A DNA stretch of 64,000 bases from Streptomyces exfoliatus. GTDB lineage: Bacteria > Actinomycetota > Actinomycetes > Streptomycetales > Streptomycetaceae. The position numbers and the translations under genes are program-made. Below are positions 26,410 to 34,082 of the stretch, piece by piece (the stretch's first letter is position 1; every line of letters starts with the position of its first letter). Under the pieces are notes generated by a model that ran no database searches, was not told the origin of the DNA, and was given only the letters and a program-made list of their open reading frames with translations. The stretch covers positions 395,712-459,711 of the forward strand of contig NZ_JNZP01000015.1 of assembly GCF_000725545.1 (NCBI RefSeq). Reading direction: 5' to 3'.

Positions 26410-26850
26410 TCAGAGCTGCTGCTGCCGGATGATGTCCTCCAGGGAGCCCTGGGGCACCGAGCCGTTCGGCGTCAGCTTGTCGACGGCCTGCGGCAGCGAC
26501 CGCGCGATCTGGTCGGCCGCCTCCTGCGGGCTGACGCCCGCGTCCGCGGCGACCTTCTGGAGGGCGTCGTCGGGAAGGGCCTGGGCGATCTCGGGACCGC
26601 TGACCGGCTGGTTCCGGCCGGTGCCGACCCAGGACTGCGCCTGGTCGGCGAGGCCCGACTTCGTGAGCATGTCGATCAGTCCGCCGAGCGGGTTCGAGCC
26701 GTTGCCGCCGGCGCCCGCGCCCCCGCTCCCGCCCCCGGCGAGGGCGCCGATCAGGGAGCCGAGGATGCCGCCGGCGCCGCCGCTGCCGCCCTGTCCGCCG
26801 GAGCCTCCGAGGAGGCTTCCGAGGAGACTGCCGAGGTCGTTACCCGCCAT
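26410..26850 (-). CDS. YidB/DUF937-like protein
   Basis: 146 residues from ATG 26850, with AGGCAGG upstream; the longer frame to 27003 lies antisense to the Rieske gene promoter. A Gly/Ser-rich segment with LGSLLGSLLGG repeats is followed by the YidB-type domain, which has the conserved L-x-D-M-L, SWVGTGRNQPVSGPEIAQAL and AGVSPQEAADQIARSLP segments. Family members are small soluble proteins of unknown function. The gene is monocistronic and ends with a hairpin. Confidence 0.85.
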   Translation of the reverse strand: MAGNDLGSLLGSLLGGSGGQGGSGGAGGILGSLIGALAGGGSGGAGAGGNGSNPLGGLIDMLTKSGLADQAQSWVGTGRNQPVSGPEIAQALPDDALQKVAADAGVSPQEAADQIARSLPQAVDKLTPNGSVPQGSLEDIIRQQQL

Positions 26851-27012
26851 GGTCCTGCCTTTCGTCCGGTTCGGAACAGGCCCAATGTCACCCGAACCGG
26901 GGTGCTCCGCCACTCGGCGTACGGACCGGCCGGGACCGCCGTGCGGGGGAGCCGGGTCCCGGCTCCAGGCGTGTTGCGGGCCCCCGGCGGGTCGCGCGGC
27001 CAAGCTGGCGGC

Positions 27013-27486
27013 ATGACTTCACGTGCCACCCCTCGCCGTACCGTCCTGTTCGCCGCAGCGGCCCTGACGACGGGCTGCGGCTCGGACGACGGGGGTGACG
27101 GCGGTACGAGCACCAGCGCGCCGGCCACGCCGAGCGCCCCGGCCGCCACCTCTTCGGCGGGCGCCACTCCCTCGGCCGAGGCCACTCCTTCGGCGGGCGC
27201 CGCCCCGCTGGCCACGACCTCAGAGATCCCGGTCGGCGGGGGCACGGTCTTCGCCAAGGAGAAGGTGGTCGTCACCCAGCCCACGGCCGGGGAGTTCAAG
27301 GCGTTCTCGGCGATCTGCACCCATCAGGGCTGCACGGTGAACAAGGTCGCGGACGGCACCATCAACTGCCCCTGTCACGGCTCGAAGTTCCGCGTCGCCG
27401 ACGGCTCGGTGGCGGCGGGACCCGCTTCCCGGCCGCTCCCGGCCGAGCAGATCATCGTCTCGGAGGACACGATCACCCTCGCGTAA
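27013..27486 (+). CDS. Rieske 2Fe-2S lipoprotein
   Basis: 157 residues. A twin-arginine-like N-terminus (RATPRRTVLFAAAAL) ends in a lipobox (TTGC). A Ser/Ala/Thr/Pro linker with TPSAEATPSAGA repeats precedes a Rieske domain with CTHQGC (about residue 107) and CPCHGS (about residue 129), the four 2Fe-2S ligands. It is probably exported folded by Tat and anchored outside the membrane, where it may transfer electrons; its partner is not encoded nearby. Confidence 0.93.
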   Translation: MTSRATPRRTVLFAAAALTTGCGSDDGGDGGTSTSAPATPSAPAATSSAGATPSAEATPSAGAAPLATTSEIPVGGGTVFAKEKVVVTQPTAGEFKAFSAICTHQGCTVNKVADGTINCPCHGSKFRVADGSVAAGPASRPLPAEQIIVSEDTITLA

Positions 27487-27496
27487 CCTGCCGGGC

Positions 27497-28186
27497 ATGA
27501 CTCCGGACGAGCTGGTGCGCGAGCACACGATCTACTCCTGCGTGATGGGCTCGCGCGCCTTCGGCCTGGCGACCGAGGGCAGCGACACGGACGTCCGGGG
27601 TGTCTACCTCGCCCCGACGCCGCTGTTCTGGCACTTCGAGAAGCCTCCCGCGCATGTGGAGGGGCCCGCGGAGGAGCAGTTCAGTTGGGAGCTGGAACGC
27701 TTCTGCGAGCTGGCCCTGCGCAACAACCCCAACGTCCTGGAGTGCCTCCACTCCCCCGTCGTCGAGCACGCCGACGACATCGGCCGCGAACTCCTCTCGC
27801 TGCGCGGCGCCTTCCTCTCCCGGCGGGCCCACCAGACGTTCGTCCGCTACGCGGGCGGCCAGCGGCGCAAGCTGGACGCCGACGTCCGTCAGTACGGCCA
27901 CCCGCGCTGGAAGCACGCCATGCACCTGCTGCGGCTCCTGACCAGCTGCCGCGACCTGCTGCGCTCCGGCGAGCTGCGCATCGACGTCGGCGAGGAGCGC
28001 GACCGTCTCCTGGCGGTCAAGCGCGGCGAGGTCTCCTGGCCGGAGGTCGAGGCCTGGATGAACCGCCTCCAGGAAGAGGCCGACCGCGCCCACGACTCGA
28101 CCCCCCTCCCGGCCGCCCCCGACCACGCGCGCGTACAGGACTTCCTGATCCGCGCCCGCCGGTCCTCAGCCCTGGACGAGCTCTAG
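27497..28186 (+). CDS. RlaP-family predicted nucleotidyltransferase (plus-strand copy)
   Basis: 229 residues. The nucleotidyltransferase core has G-S-R-A-F-G (residues 18-23) and then SDTDVRGVYL with the paired metal-binding Asp residues, as in the RNA-ligase-associated predicted nucleotidyltransferase (RlaP, PF10127) family. A helical C-terminal half follows. No RNA ligase gene is next to it. It faces a second, divergent-sequence RlaP gene on the minus strand across a shared hairpin. It lies 10 bp after the Rieske gene and may be co-transcribed with it. Confidence 0.82.
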   Translation: MTPDELVREHTIYSCVMGSRAFGLATEGSDTDVRGVYLAPTPLFWHFEKPPAHVEGPAEEQFSWELERFCELALRNNPNVLECLHSPVVEHADDIGRELLSLRGAFLSRRAHQTFVRYAGGQRRKLDADVRQYGHPRWKHAMHLLRLLTSCRDLLRSGELRIDVGEERDRLLAVKRGEVSWPEVEAWMNRLQEEADRAHDSTPLPAAPDHARVQDFLIRARRSSALDEL

Positions 28187-28192
28187 ATCGCC

Positions 28193-28223
28193 CTGGGGTC
28201 TGTCGTCACGAGACAGACCCCAG
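28193..28223. terminator. Bidirectional 12-bp hairpin between convergent RlaP genes
   Basis: A perfect 12-bp stem, CTGGGGTCTGTC (28193-28204) with GACAGACCCCAG (28212-28223), and a 7-nt loop. The minus-strand gene stop codon (28206-28208) falls within the loop, so the stem overlaps its last codons. Confidence 0.8.
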
Positions 28224-28976
28224 CCGGGCCCGTACGACGACGTCGTGCAGCGCGTCGTGGACGCGCACCGCCTCCGGAAGCACCGAAGCCGCCTGGGTCT
28301 CCTCCAGAAGCCCGTGCAGGGCCTCCGTCTCGGCCCGTACGTCCTCGACCGGCACCTCCGCGGGCCCGTGCTCCGCCGCCGCCTTCGCCGCGACGAGGTC
28401 GGGCAGTCGCGCGGGCGCCTCGGCCACCTCCCCGACCAGGGTCGGCAGATGGGCCTGCACCTCGCCCGAACGCATCAGGTGGATGCCGGTGAGCAGCGCC
28501 CGGTAGGTGTAGAGCAACGGCTTGAGCTCGCCGCTGCTCTCGAAGAGCCGCCACTGCGTCCCCGCGAAGCCCCGGTAGTGGTGCGCGTGGTGGCGGGTGA
28601 GCAGCTCGGGCACCAGGGAGACCAGCTCCGCGTGGGTCTCCGTGGTGTGCGCGACCAGCGGGGAGGTGAGCTGCTCCAGGACGTAGCCGTTGCGGCGCAG
28701 CATGAGCCGGGCGAACTTCCGCAGGTCGTGGGTGACGAGGTCCATCTCGACACCGTCGCGGTCCCACATCCTGCTGCGGGTCTCCTCGGGTTCGCGCAGG
28801 CCTATGAGGGCGTCCACGGGGAGCAGGTGCGCACCGCGCAGGTCCACGTCCGAGTCGTCAGACGGGAATCCGTACAGGTGCGCGCCGGACACGGTCGCGA
28901 AGAGCAGGGGGTCGGGCTGTTCGGCCACGACGGCGGCCAGGTCGGCGCCGAGCGCGGACCCCAGGGTGAGCGTCAT
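28206..28976 (-). CDS. RlaP-family predicted nucleotidyltransferase (minus-strand copy)
   Basis: 256 residues. The motif GAHLYGFPSDDSDVDLRGAH (residues about 31-50) gives the G-[ST]-x-x-x-G/D-x-D pattern of nucleotidyltransferases, and the later WDRDGVEMDLVTHDLRKFARL is typical of the RlaP family, including the third Asp. The start lies 3 bp after the ADP-ribosylglycohydrolase stop, so it is the last gene of the nadR operon. It is only moderately similar to the facing copy at 27497-28186. The substrate is unknown; family context elsewhere suggests RNA-end modification or repair. Confidence 0.85.
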   Translation of the reverse strand: MTLTLGSALGADLAAVVAEQPDPLLFATVSGAHLYGFPSDDSDVDLRGAHLLPVDALIGLREPEETRSRMWDRDGVEMDLVTHDLRKFARLMLRRNGYVLEQLTSPLVAHTTETHAELVSLVPELLTRHHAHHYRGFAGTQWRLFESSGELKPLLYTYRALLTGIHLMRSGEVQAHLPTLVGEVAEAPARLPDLVAAKAAAEHGPAEVPVEDVRAETEALHGLLEETQAASVLPEAVRVHDALHDVVVRARLGSVS

Positions 28977-28979
28977 GGA

Positions 28980-30011
28980 TCAAGCGTCCCAGAGCGCGCC
29001 GAAGGTCAGCAGGTCGCTCCGGTACTCGATGTGCTCCTCCCACTCCTTCGGCCAGGCGTCGGCACCCAGGTGCGCGCCGGCGAAGGCGCCCGCGAGGGCC
29101 GCGATCGAGTCGGAGTCGCCGCGGGTGCAGGCGGCGCGGCGCAGCACGGTGAGGGGCTCGCCGGGGAAGAGCAGGAAGCAGAGCAGCCCGGTCGCGAGCG
29201 CCTCTTCGGCGATCCAGCCGTCGCCGGTGTACGTGCAGGGGTCGAGCTCCGGGTCGGCGGTGCGCTGGACGGCGTCCAGGCGCTCCAGGATCGCCAGGCA
29301 CTCGTCCCAGCCGCGCCGGATGAAGGAGAGGGCGGAGGGGTCCTGGGAGCGCGTCCAGAGGTCGCCGAGCCAGTGCTCGTGGTAGCGGGAACGGTTCTCG
29401 TACGCGTACGAGCGCAGCTGTCCCACCAGCCCTGCCGGGTCGACACCCTGCGCGAGGAGGTACACGGCGCGGGCGGTCAGGTCGGACGCGGCGAGCGCGG
29501 TCGGATGACCGTGGGTCAGGGCCGCCTGGAGCTGCGCGGCACCGGCCCGCTGCTCCTCGCTGAGGCCGGGGACGAGCCCGATGGGGGTGACCCGCATGTT
29601 GGCGCCGCAGCCCTTGGAGCCGATCTGGCTGGCGTCCTGCCAGGGCAGGTCGCCGTCGAGCAGACGGCAGGCGCGGAGGCAGGTGTTGCCGGGGGCGCGG
29701 TTGTTCTCCGGCGAGTGGTACCAGTCGACGAACTCGTCGCGTACGGGCCTGGCGAGGCGCAGCGGCGCGAGCACCCCCCTGTCCATGGCGGTGCGGATCC
29801 CCCGGGCGAAGGCGAGGGCCATCTGCGTGTCGTCGGTGACGTACGCCTTGCCGTTCCTGACGGGCAGGGACATCTCCCGCCACGGGCCGACCTTCGCGAG
29901 GATCGACGGGACGTCGTTGAACTCGGTCGGGAAGCCCAGCGCGTCGCCGAGCGCCAGCCCGATCAGGGAGCCGGTCGCGGCCTGCTTGGTCGCGGTGCGT
30001 GTGAGGTTCAT
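28980..30011 (-). CDS. ADP-ribosylglycohydrolase
   Basis: 343 residues of the DraG/ARH type. The metal-binding motifs are visible: GLALGDALGFPTE near residue 20, TDDTQMAL near residue 58, and GDSDSIAALAGAFAGA near the C-terminus, giving the Asp cluster that binds two Mg ions. It would remove ADP-ribose from protein, RNA or a small molecule. The start overlaps the Nudix stop (ATGA at 30008-30011), with GGAAGGACG upstream. It is third in the nadR operon and links ADP-ribose recycling to NAD salvage. Confidence 0.93.
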   Translation of the reverse strand: MNLTRTATKQAATGSLIGLALGDALGFPTEFNDVPSILAKVGPWREMSLPVRNGKAYVTDDTQMALAFARGIRTAMDRGVLAPLRLARPVRDEFVDWYHSPENNRAPGNTCLRACRLLDGDLPWQDASQIGSKGCGANMRVTPIGLVPGLSEEQRAGAAQLQAALTHGHPTALAASDLTARAVYLLAQGVDPAGLVGQLRSYAYENRSRYHEHWLGDLWTRSQDPSALSFIRRGWDECLAILERLDAVQRTADPELDPCTYTGDGWIAEEALATGLLCFLLFPGEPLTVLRRAACTRGDSDSIAALAGAFAGAHLGADAWPKEWEEHIEYRSDLLTFGALWDA

Positions 30012-30745
30012 GCGGGGCGTCCTTCCGGTCGCAGCAGGGGCGGGTGGAGGGTGGTGGCCCCGCCCGCCCGGTAGAGAGCGGCCGGTTTCCCCCGTCCGCC
30101 GGTGAGGCGCGGAGGTCCTTCCACGGCCTGGACGAAGCCGGGCGTGGTGAGGACCTTGCGCCGGAAGTTGGGGCGGTCGAGTTCGACGCCCCAGACCGTC
30201 TCGTAGACGTGCCGCAACTCGCCGAGGGTGAACTCGGGCGGGCAGAAGGCGGTCGCGAGGCAGCTGTACTCCAGCTTGGCGCCGACCCGTTCGTGGGCGT
30301 CGGCGAGGATCCGGTCGTGGTCGAAGGCGAGACCGCGGACGGTGTCGTACGGCATCCACCGCGCCTGGGCCGCGTCGCCGCCGCCGCGCGGCTCGGGAGG
30401 GTCGGGTACGAGCGCGGTGAAGGCGACGGAGACGACCCGCATCCTCGGGTCGCGGTCCGGTTCGCTGTAGGTGCGGAGCTGTTCGAGGTGGAGTCCGGCG
30501 ACGGTGGCCTCGGAGAGTCCGGTCTCCTCGGCGAGTTCGCGGCGGGCGGCCTGCTCGGCGGACTCGGGGGGCAGCACGAATCCGCCGGGGAGCGCCCAGG
30601 ACCCGGCGTAGGGCTCCTGCCCGCGCTCGACGAGCAGCACCTGGAGGCGCTCCTCGCGGACGGTGAGGACGGCGAGGTCGGCGGTGACGGCGAACGGCTC
30701 GAAGGCGTACGGGTCGTAGCCCTCGGGCACCCTGCGGTCGCTCAT
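30008..30745 (-). CDS. Nudix protein with C-terminal winged helix, NrtR-like
   Basis: 245 residues. A Nudix domain at about 20-150 contains the Nudix box (G-x5-E-x7-REL-x-EET-G, as ESAEQAARRELAEETGLSE). The last 80 residues resemble a winged helix-turn-helix (FTLGELRHVYETVWGVELDR, then NFRRKVLTT), as in the NAD repressor NrtR, where ADP-ribose binding controls DNA binding. Its place between nadR and an ADP-ribosylglycohydrolase supports a role as sensor of the pathway. Whether it is a catalyst or a regulator cannot be decided here. Confidence 0.82.
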   Translation of the reverse strand: MSDRRVPEGYDPYAFEPFAVTADLAVLTVREERLQVLLVERGQEPYAGSWALPGGFVLPPESAEQAARRELAEETGLSEATVAGLHLEQLRTYSEPDRDPRMRVVSVAFTALVPDPPEPRGGGDAAQARWMPYDTVRGLAFDHDRILADAHERVGAKLEYSCLATAFCPPEFTLGELRHVYETVWGVELDRPNFRRKVLTTPGFVQAVEGPPRLTGGRGKPAALYRAGGATTLHPPLLRPEGRPA

Positions 30746-31806
30746 CGGCCCGCCGGAAGGCGGTCGGCGAGGTGGAAGTCCTCGGCGAGCAGGGCGTCCA
30801 CGGCGGCGACGGCCGCCGCGAGCCGCTCCTCGTGGGGGCCGCTGAGGACGGCCGTACGGCGGCCGGAGTGGGCGAGCTGGGTGAGGAAGCGGGCGGTCAT
30901 CCAGGGCCGCAGCCGCTCCCCGTCGCCCACCCTGTCGTCCTCGAAGGCGACGCCCCGGTGGTCGGTGAGCAGCCAGAGGTGGTGCCGGCCGCGGGCGGCG
31001 ATCTCGCCGGTGGCGGGGCTGGTGGTGCCCATGTACCGCTCGTGCCAGATGGTGGCGGCGAAGGCGTCGGTGTCGCAGAAGAGCACGGGCGAGCCGGCGC
31101 GGGCAGCCTCCTCCTCCAGTTCGGCCTGGCGCTGGGCGATGACGGGGAAGTCGGAGGAGTGGAAGGTGACGTCGGTCGAGGTGGCGCCGGGGCGGTCGGC
31201 GCGGAGTTCGGCGAGCCTGAGCTCCCGGTACGCGCGGGCGTACTCCGGTACGCACCGGGTGCGGGCCCAGACCCCGCCACGGCGCCGGTAGTGGTCGGCG
31301 AGGGCGCGGGCCATGGTGGTGGTGCCGGTGGACTCGGCGCCGAGGACGACGACCCGCCGGGTGAGCGCGGCCCGTACCGGCGGTTCCAGGTACTCCCAGC
31401 AGCCGGCCGGGTCCGCGCGGACGGCGGCGCCGGAGACCGGAAAACGGGTGTGCCCGGGGTCCGAGGAGACGGCCTCGGCGCCGAGGCGACGGGCGAGCTC
31501 CTCGCCGTACGGCTCCGAGGTGAAGACGGCGTCGACGGGTTCGGGCACGGCGGCCCGGAGGACGGCCATGCGCGCGTCCCATCCGTCGGCGGGGATGTCG
31601 TCGACGGTGCCGACGACGAGGGCGTCGGGGTGGATCTCGCGCATCCAGGCGACCCGGTCCTCCAGCGGGAGGCTGTCCTCGGAGGAGGCGCGGACGAGCA
31701 CGGTGAGGCGCTCGCAGCGGGCGACGGCGGTGCGGACGAGGTGGTGGTGGCCGGCGTGCGGCGGCAGGAACCTGCCGGGGACGAGGCCATGGCCGTATCG
31801 CTTCAT
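30742..31806 (-). CDS. nadR: NadR-like NMN adenylyltransferase / nicotinamide riboside kinase
   Basis: 354 residues. The N-terminal half is an NMN adenylyltransferase-type fold with GRFLPPHAGH (residues 11-20) and a second substrate motif RFPVSGAAVR (121-130). The C-terminal half begins VVVLGAESTGTTT (from about 152) and is ribosylnicotinamide-kinase-like. The P-loop has Thr at the usual Lys position, which I recall as common in actinobacterial NadR. The strong SD GGGGAGG precedes the ATG at 31806. It is the first gene of an overlapping operon and lies about 150 bp downstream of a dyad. Confidence 0.9.
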   Translation of the reverse strand: MKRYGHGLVPGRFLPPHAGHHHLVRTAVARCERLTVLVRASSEDSLPLEDRVAWMREIHPDALVVGTVDDIPADGWDARMAVLRAAVPEPVDAVFTSEPYGEELARRLGAEAVSSDPGHTRFPVSGAAVRADPAGCWEYLEPPVRAALTRRVVVLGAESTGTTTMARALADHYRRRGGVWARTRCVPEYARAYRELRLAELRADRPGATSTDVTFHSSDFPVIAQRQAELEEEAARAGSPVLFCDTDAFAATIWHERYMGTTSPATGEIAARGRHHLWLLTDHRGVAFEDDRVGDGERLRPWMTARFLTQLAHSGRRTAVLSGPHEERLAAAVAAVDALLAEDFHLADRLPAGR

Positions 31807-31960
31807 GCCGTCACCTCCCCCGCGCTCGAGACCGCCGTCCCGGCCGTGACCGACCGCGTCCCCTCGGTGCGCGCGGTGCGGCGCACCGGGAGGACGCCGG
31901 AGCCTGGTCCACCCCCGTGGGTCCAGGTCAGCGGCCGTACACGGTGGGACTCAGGTCCAC

Positions 31961-31988
31961 CCTTTAAGAGTCACCTTGACTATAAAGG
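31961..31988. promoter_or_regulatory. Candidate NrtR-type operator upstream of nadR
   Basis: The dyad pairs AGTCA (31969-31973) with TGACT (31977-31981) across a 3-nt spacer, flanked by CCTTTA (31961-31966) and TAAAGG (31983-31988), one nucleotide out of register. It is AT-rich against a GC-rich background and lies upstream of the operon that encodes an NrtR-like protein. Binding is not demonstrated. Confidence 0.5.
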
Positions 31989-32070
31989 AGGACGGGCGTC
32001 AGCCACAAGGCCGGAAAGGACGGGGCACGGCCCGAGCGGGGCGCGGCCGGAACACGGCACGGGCCGGAAC

Positions 32071-32113
32071 ACGGAGAAGCCCGTGACCGCCGGGCGGTCA
32101 CGGGCTTCTCCGT
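32071..32113 (-). terminator. 20-bp hairpin terminator after rluB
   Basis: A perfect 20-bp stem (32071-32090 with 32094-32113), 3-nt loop, lying 24-66 bp beyond the rluB stop on the minus strand. It separates the parA-rluB block from nadR. Confidence 0.88.
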
Positions 32114-32136
32114 CTACGGGCAGGGCCCGAAGGGCC

Positions 32137-33477
32137 TTACATGTTGACTTCCTTCATCAGCATGCCGACCTCGGTGTTGGTGAGCCGGCGCAGCCAGCCC
32201 GACTTCTGGTCGCCCAGGGCGATCGGGCCGAAGGCCGTCCGGACCAGCTTCTCGACCGGGAAGCCCGCCTCGGCCAGCATGCGGCGCACGATGTGCTTGC
32301 GGCCCTCGTGCAGCGTGACCTCGACGAGGTAGTTCTTGCCGGTCTGTTCGACGACGCGGAAGTGGTCGGCCTTGGCGTAGCCGTCCTCCAGCTGGATGCC
32401 GTCCTTCAGCCGCTTGCCGACCTCGCGGGGCAGCGGCCCCGTGATGGCGGCCAGGTAGGTCTTCTTCACGCCGTACTTCGGGTGCGTGAGGCGGTGGGCC
32501 AGCTCACCGTGGTTGGTGAGGAGGATGATGCCCTCGGTCTCCGTGTCGAGCCGGCCGACGTGGAAGAGCCTGGTCTCACGGTTGTTGACGTAGTCGCCCA
32601 GGCACTGACGGCCGTCGGGGTCCTCCATGGTGGAGACGACGCCGGCCGGCTTGTTCAGCGCGAAGAACAGGTGCGACTGGGTGGCGACGGTCAGGCCGTC
32701 CACCTTGATCTCGTCCTTCTCCGGGTCGACGCGCTTGCCCTGCTCCAGGACGATCTCGCCGTTGACCTCGACGCGGGCCTGCTCGATGAGCTCCTCACAG
32801 GCACGCCGCGAGCCCATGCCGGCGCGGGCGAGGACCTTCTGCAGCCGCTCGCCCTCCTGCTCGGCGCCGGGGAAGGTCTTCGGGGTCTTGATCTCGGGCC
32901 GGCCCTCGTACCGCTCCCGGTTGCGCTGCTCGATCTTGGCCTCGAGCTCGCGCGAACGGGCCGGCGCCTGGCGCTGGCCGTGCGGGCCGCGACGGGGCGG
33001 CACTCCCTGGGGGGCCTTGGGGCCGCCCTTGGCGCCGCCGCGGGCCGCGGCGCCGCGGCCCTTCTTCGGGGCCTCGGAGGGGCCGCCTACGTCGTAGGAG
33101 CGCTCCTCGGGACGAGGCCGGCGCGGGTTGCCCGCGCGCTGGTCGTCACGGCCGCCGCCACCGGCACCGCGGTAACCGCCACCGCCACCGGAGCCGGAGC
33201 CACTGCCACCGCGGTAGCCACCGCCACCCGAGCCGCCGCTGCCACCGGAGCCGCTGCCGCCCCGGTAGCCACCGCCACCGGAGCCACTGCCGCCACCGGA
33301 GCCCCGGTAGCCGCCACCGCCGCCGCTGCCGCTGCCACCGGAGCCGCGGTAGCCACCGCCGCCGCCGGAGCCGCTGCCACCACGGCCGCCACCGCTGCTG
33401 CCGCCGCGGCCGCCGCTGTTGCCACCACGGCTCCCGCCGTTGTTTCCGCTGCTGTTCCTGCCGCTGCTGCTTCGCAT
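32137..33477 (-). CDS. rluB: Ribosomal large-subunit pseudouridine synthase with Gly-rich N-terminal tail
   Basis: 446 residues from ATG 33477, overlapping the scpB stop. The first 120 residues are almost entirely Gly, Ser, Arg and Tyr, with GGYRGSGG-like repeats, an RGG-type RNA-binding tail. After basic linkers come an S4 domain (about residue 210, ERLQKVLARAGMGSRRACEE) and an RsuA/RluB-type catalytic core with GRLDTETEGIILLTN (catalytic Asp). It isomerises uridine in 23S rRNA. The 3' end is followed by a strong hairpin. Confidence 0.94.
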   Translation of the reverse strand: MRSSSGRNSSGNNGGSRGGNSGGRGGSSGGGRGGSGSGGGGGYRGSGGSGSGGGGGYRGSGGGSGSGGGGYRGGSGSGGSGGSGGGGYRGGSGSGSGGGGGYRGAGGGGRDDQRAGNPRRPRPEERSYDVGGPSEAPKKGRGAAARGGAKGGPKAPQGVPPRRGPHGQRQAPARSRELEAKIEQRNRERYEGRPEIKTPKTFPGAEQEGERLQKVLARAGMGSRRACEELIEQARVEVNGEIVLEQGKRVDPEKDEIKVDGLTVATQSHLFFALNKPAGVVSTMEDPDGRQCLGDYVNNRETRLFHVGRLDTETEGIILLTNHGELAHRLTHPKYGVKKTYLAAITGPLPREVGKRLKDGIQLEDGYAKADHFRVVEQTGKNYLVEVTLHEGRKHIVRRMLAEAGFPVEKLVRTAFGPIALGDQKSGWLRRLTNTEVGMLMKEVNM

Positions 33478-34082
33478 CAAACTTCCGTCTTGTCGTCGTC
33501 GTCCTCACGACCCGGTGCATCCGGATCGAACGAGGGAACCCCTTCCAGCGAGTCCGGCTCGACCGCCTCCGCCTCGGGGAGGAAGGGCGCCAGCTCGGGG
33601 AGCTCGTCCAGGCCACGCAGGCCCATCCGCTCCAGGAAGTAGTTCGTCGTCCTGTACAGGATCGCACCTGTTTCGGGTTCCGCGCCCGTCTCCTCCACCA
33701 GACCCCGCTGCAGGAGGGTCCGCATCACCCCGTCGCAGTTGACCCCGCGGACCGCCGAGACCCTCGAACGGCTGACCGGCTGGCGGTACGCGACGACCGC
33801 CAGGGTCTCCAGTGCCGCCTGGGTGAGCCGGGCCTGCTGCCCCTCCAGGACGAAGGCCTCGACGGCCTCGGCGTGCTCGGGGCGCGTGTAGTAGCGCCAG
33901 CCGCCGGCCACGAGCCGCAGCTCGAAGCCGCGGCCCTGGGCGGTGTACTCGTCGGCCAGCTCGCGCAGGGCGTCGGCCACCTCGCGGGGGGCGCGGTCCA
34001 GGACCTTGGCGAGGTGCGCCTCGGTGGCGGGCTCGTCGACGACCATGAGGACGGCTTCGAGGGCGGGCTTGAGGTCGCTCAC
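33477..34082 (-). CDS. scpB: Segregation and condensation protein B
   Basis: 201 residues from GTG 34082, with AGGAGG 7 nt upstream inside the end of scpA. Two winged-helix domains occupy most of the chain, and conserved ALETLAVVAYRQPVSRSRVS (about 92-111) is typical of ScpB. The C-terminal 35 residues are acidic. It completes the SMC-ScpA-ScpB condensin and overlaps scpA at its start and rluB at its end. Confidence 0.96.
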   Translation of the reverse strand: MSDLKPALEAVLMVVDEPATEAHLAKVLDRAPREVADALRELADEYTAQGRGFELRLVAGGWRYYTRPEHAEAVEAFVLEGQQARLTQAALETLAVVAYRQPVSRSRVSAVRGVNCDGVMRTLLQRGLVEETGAEPETGAILYRTTNYFLERMGLRGLDELPELAPFLPEAEAVEPDSLEGVPSFDPDAPGREDDDDKTEV

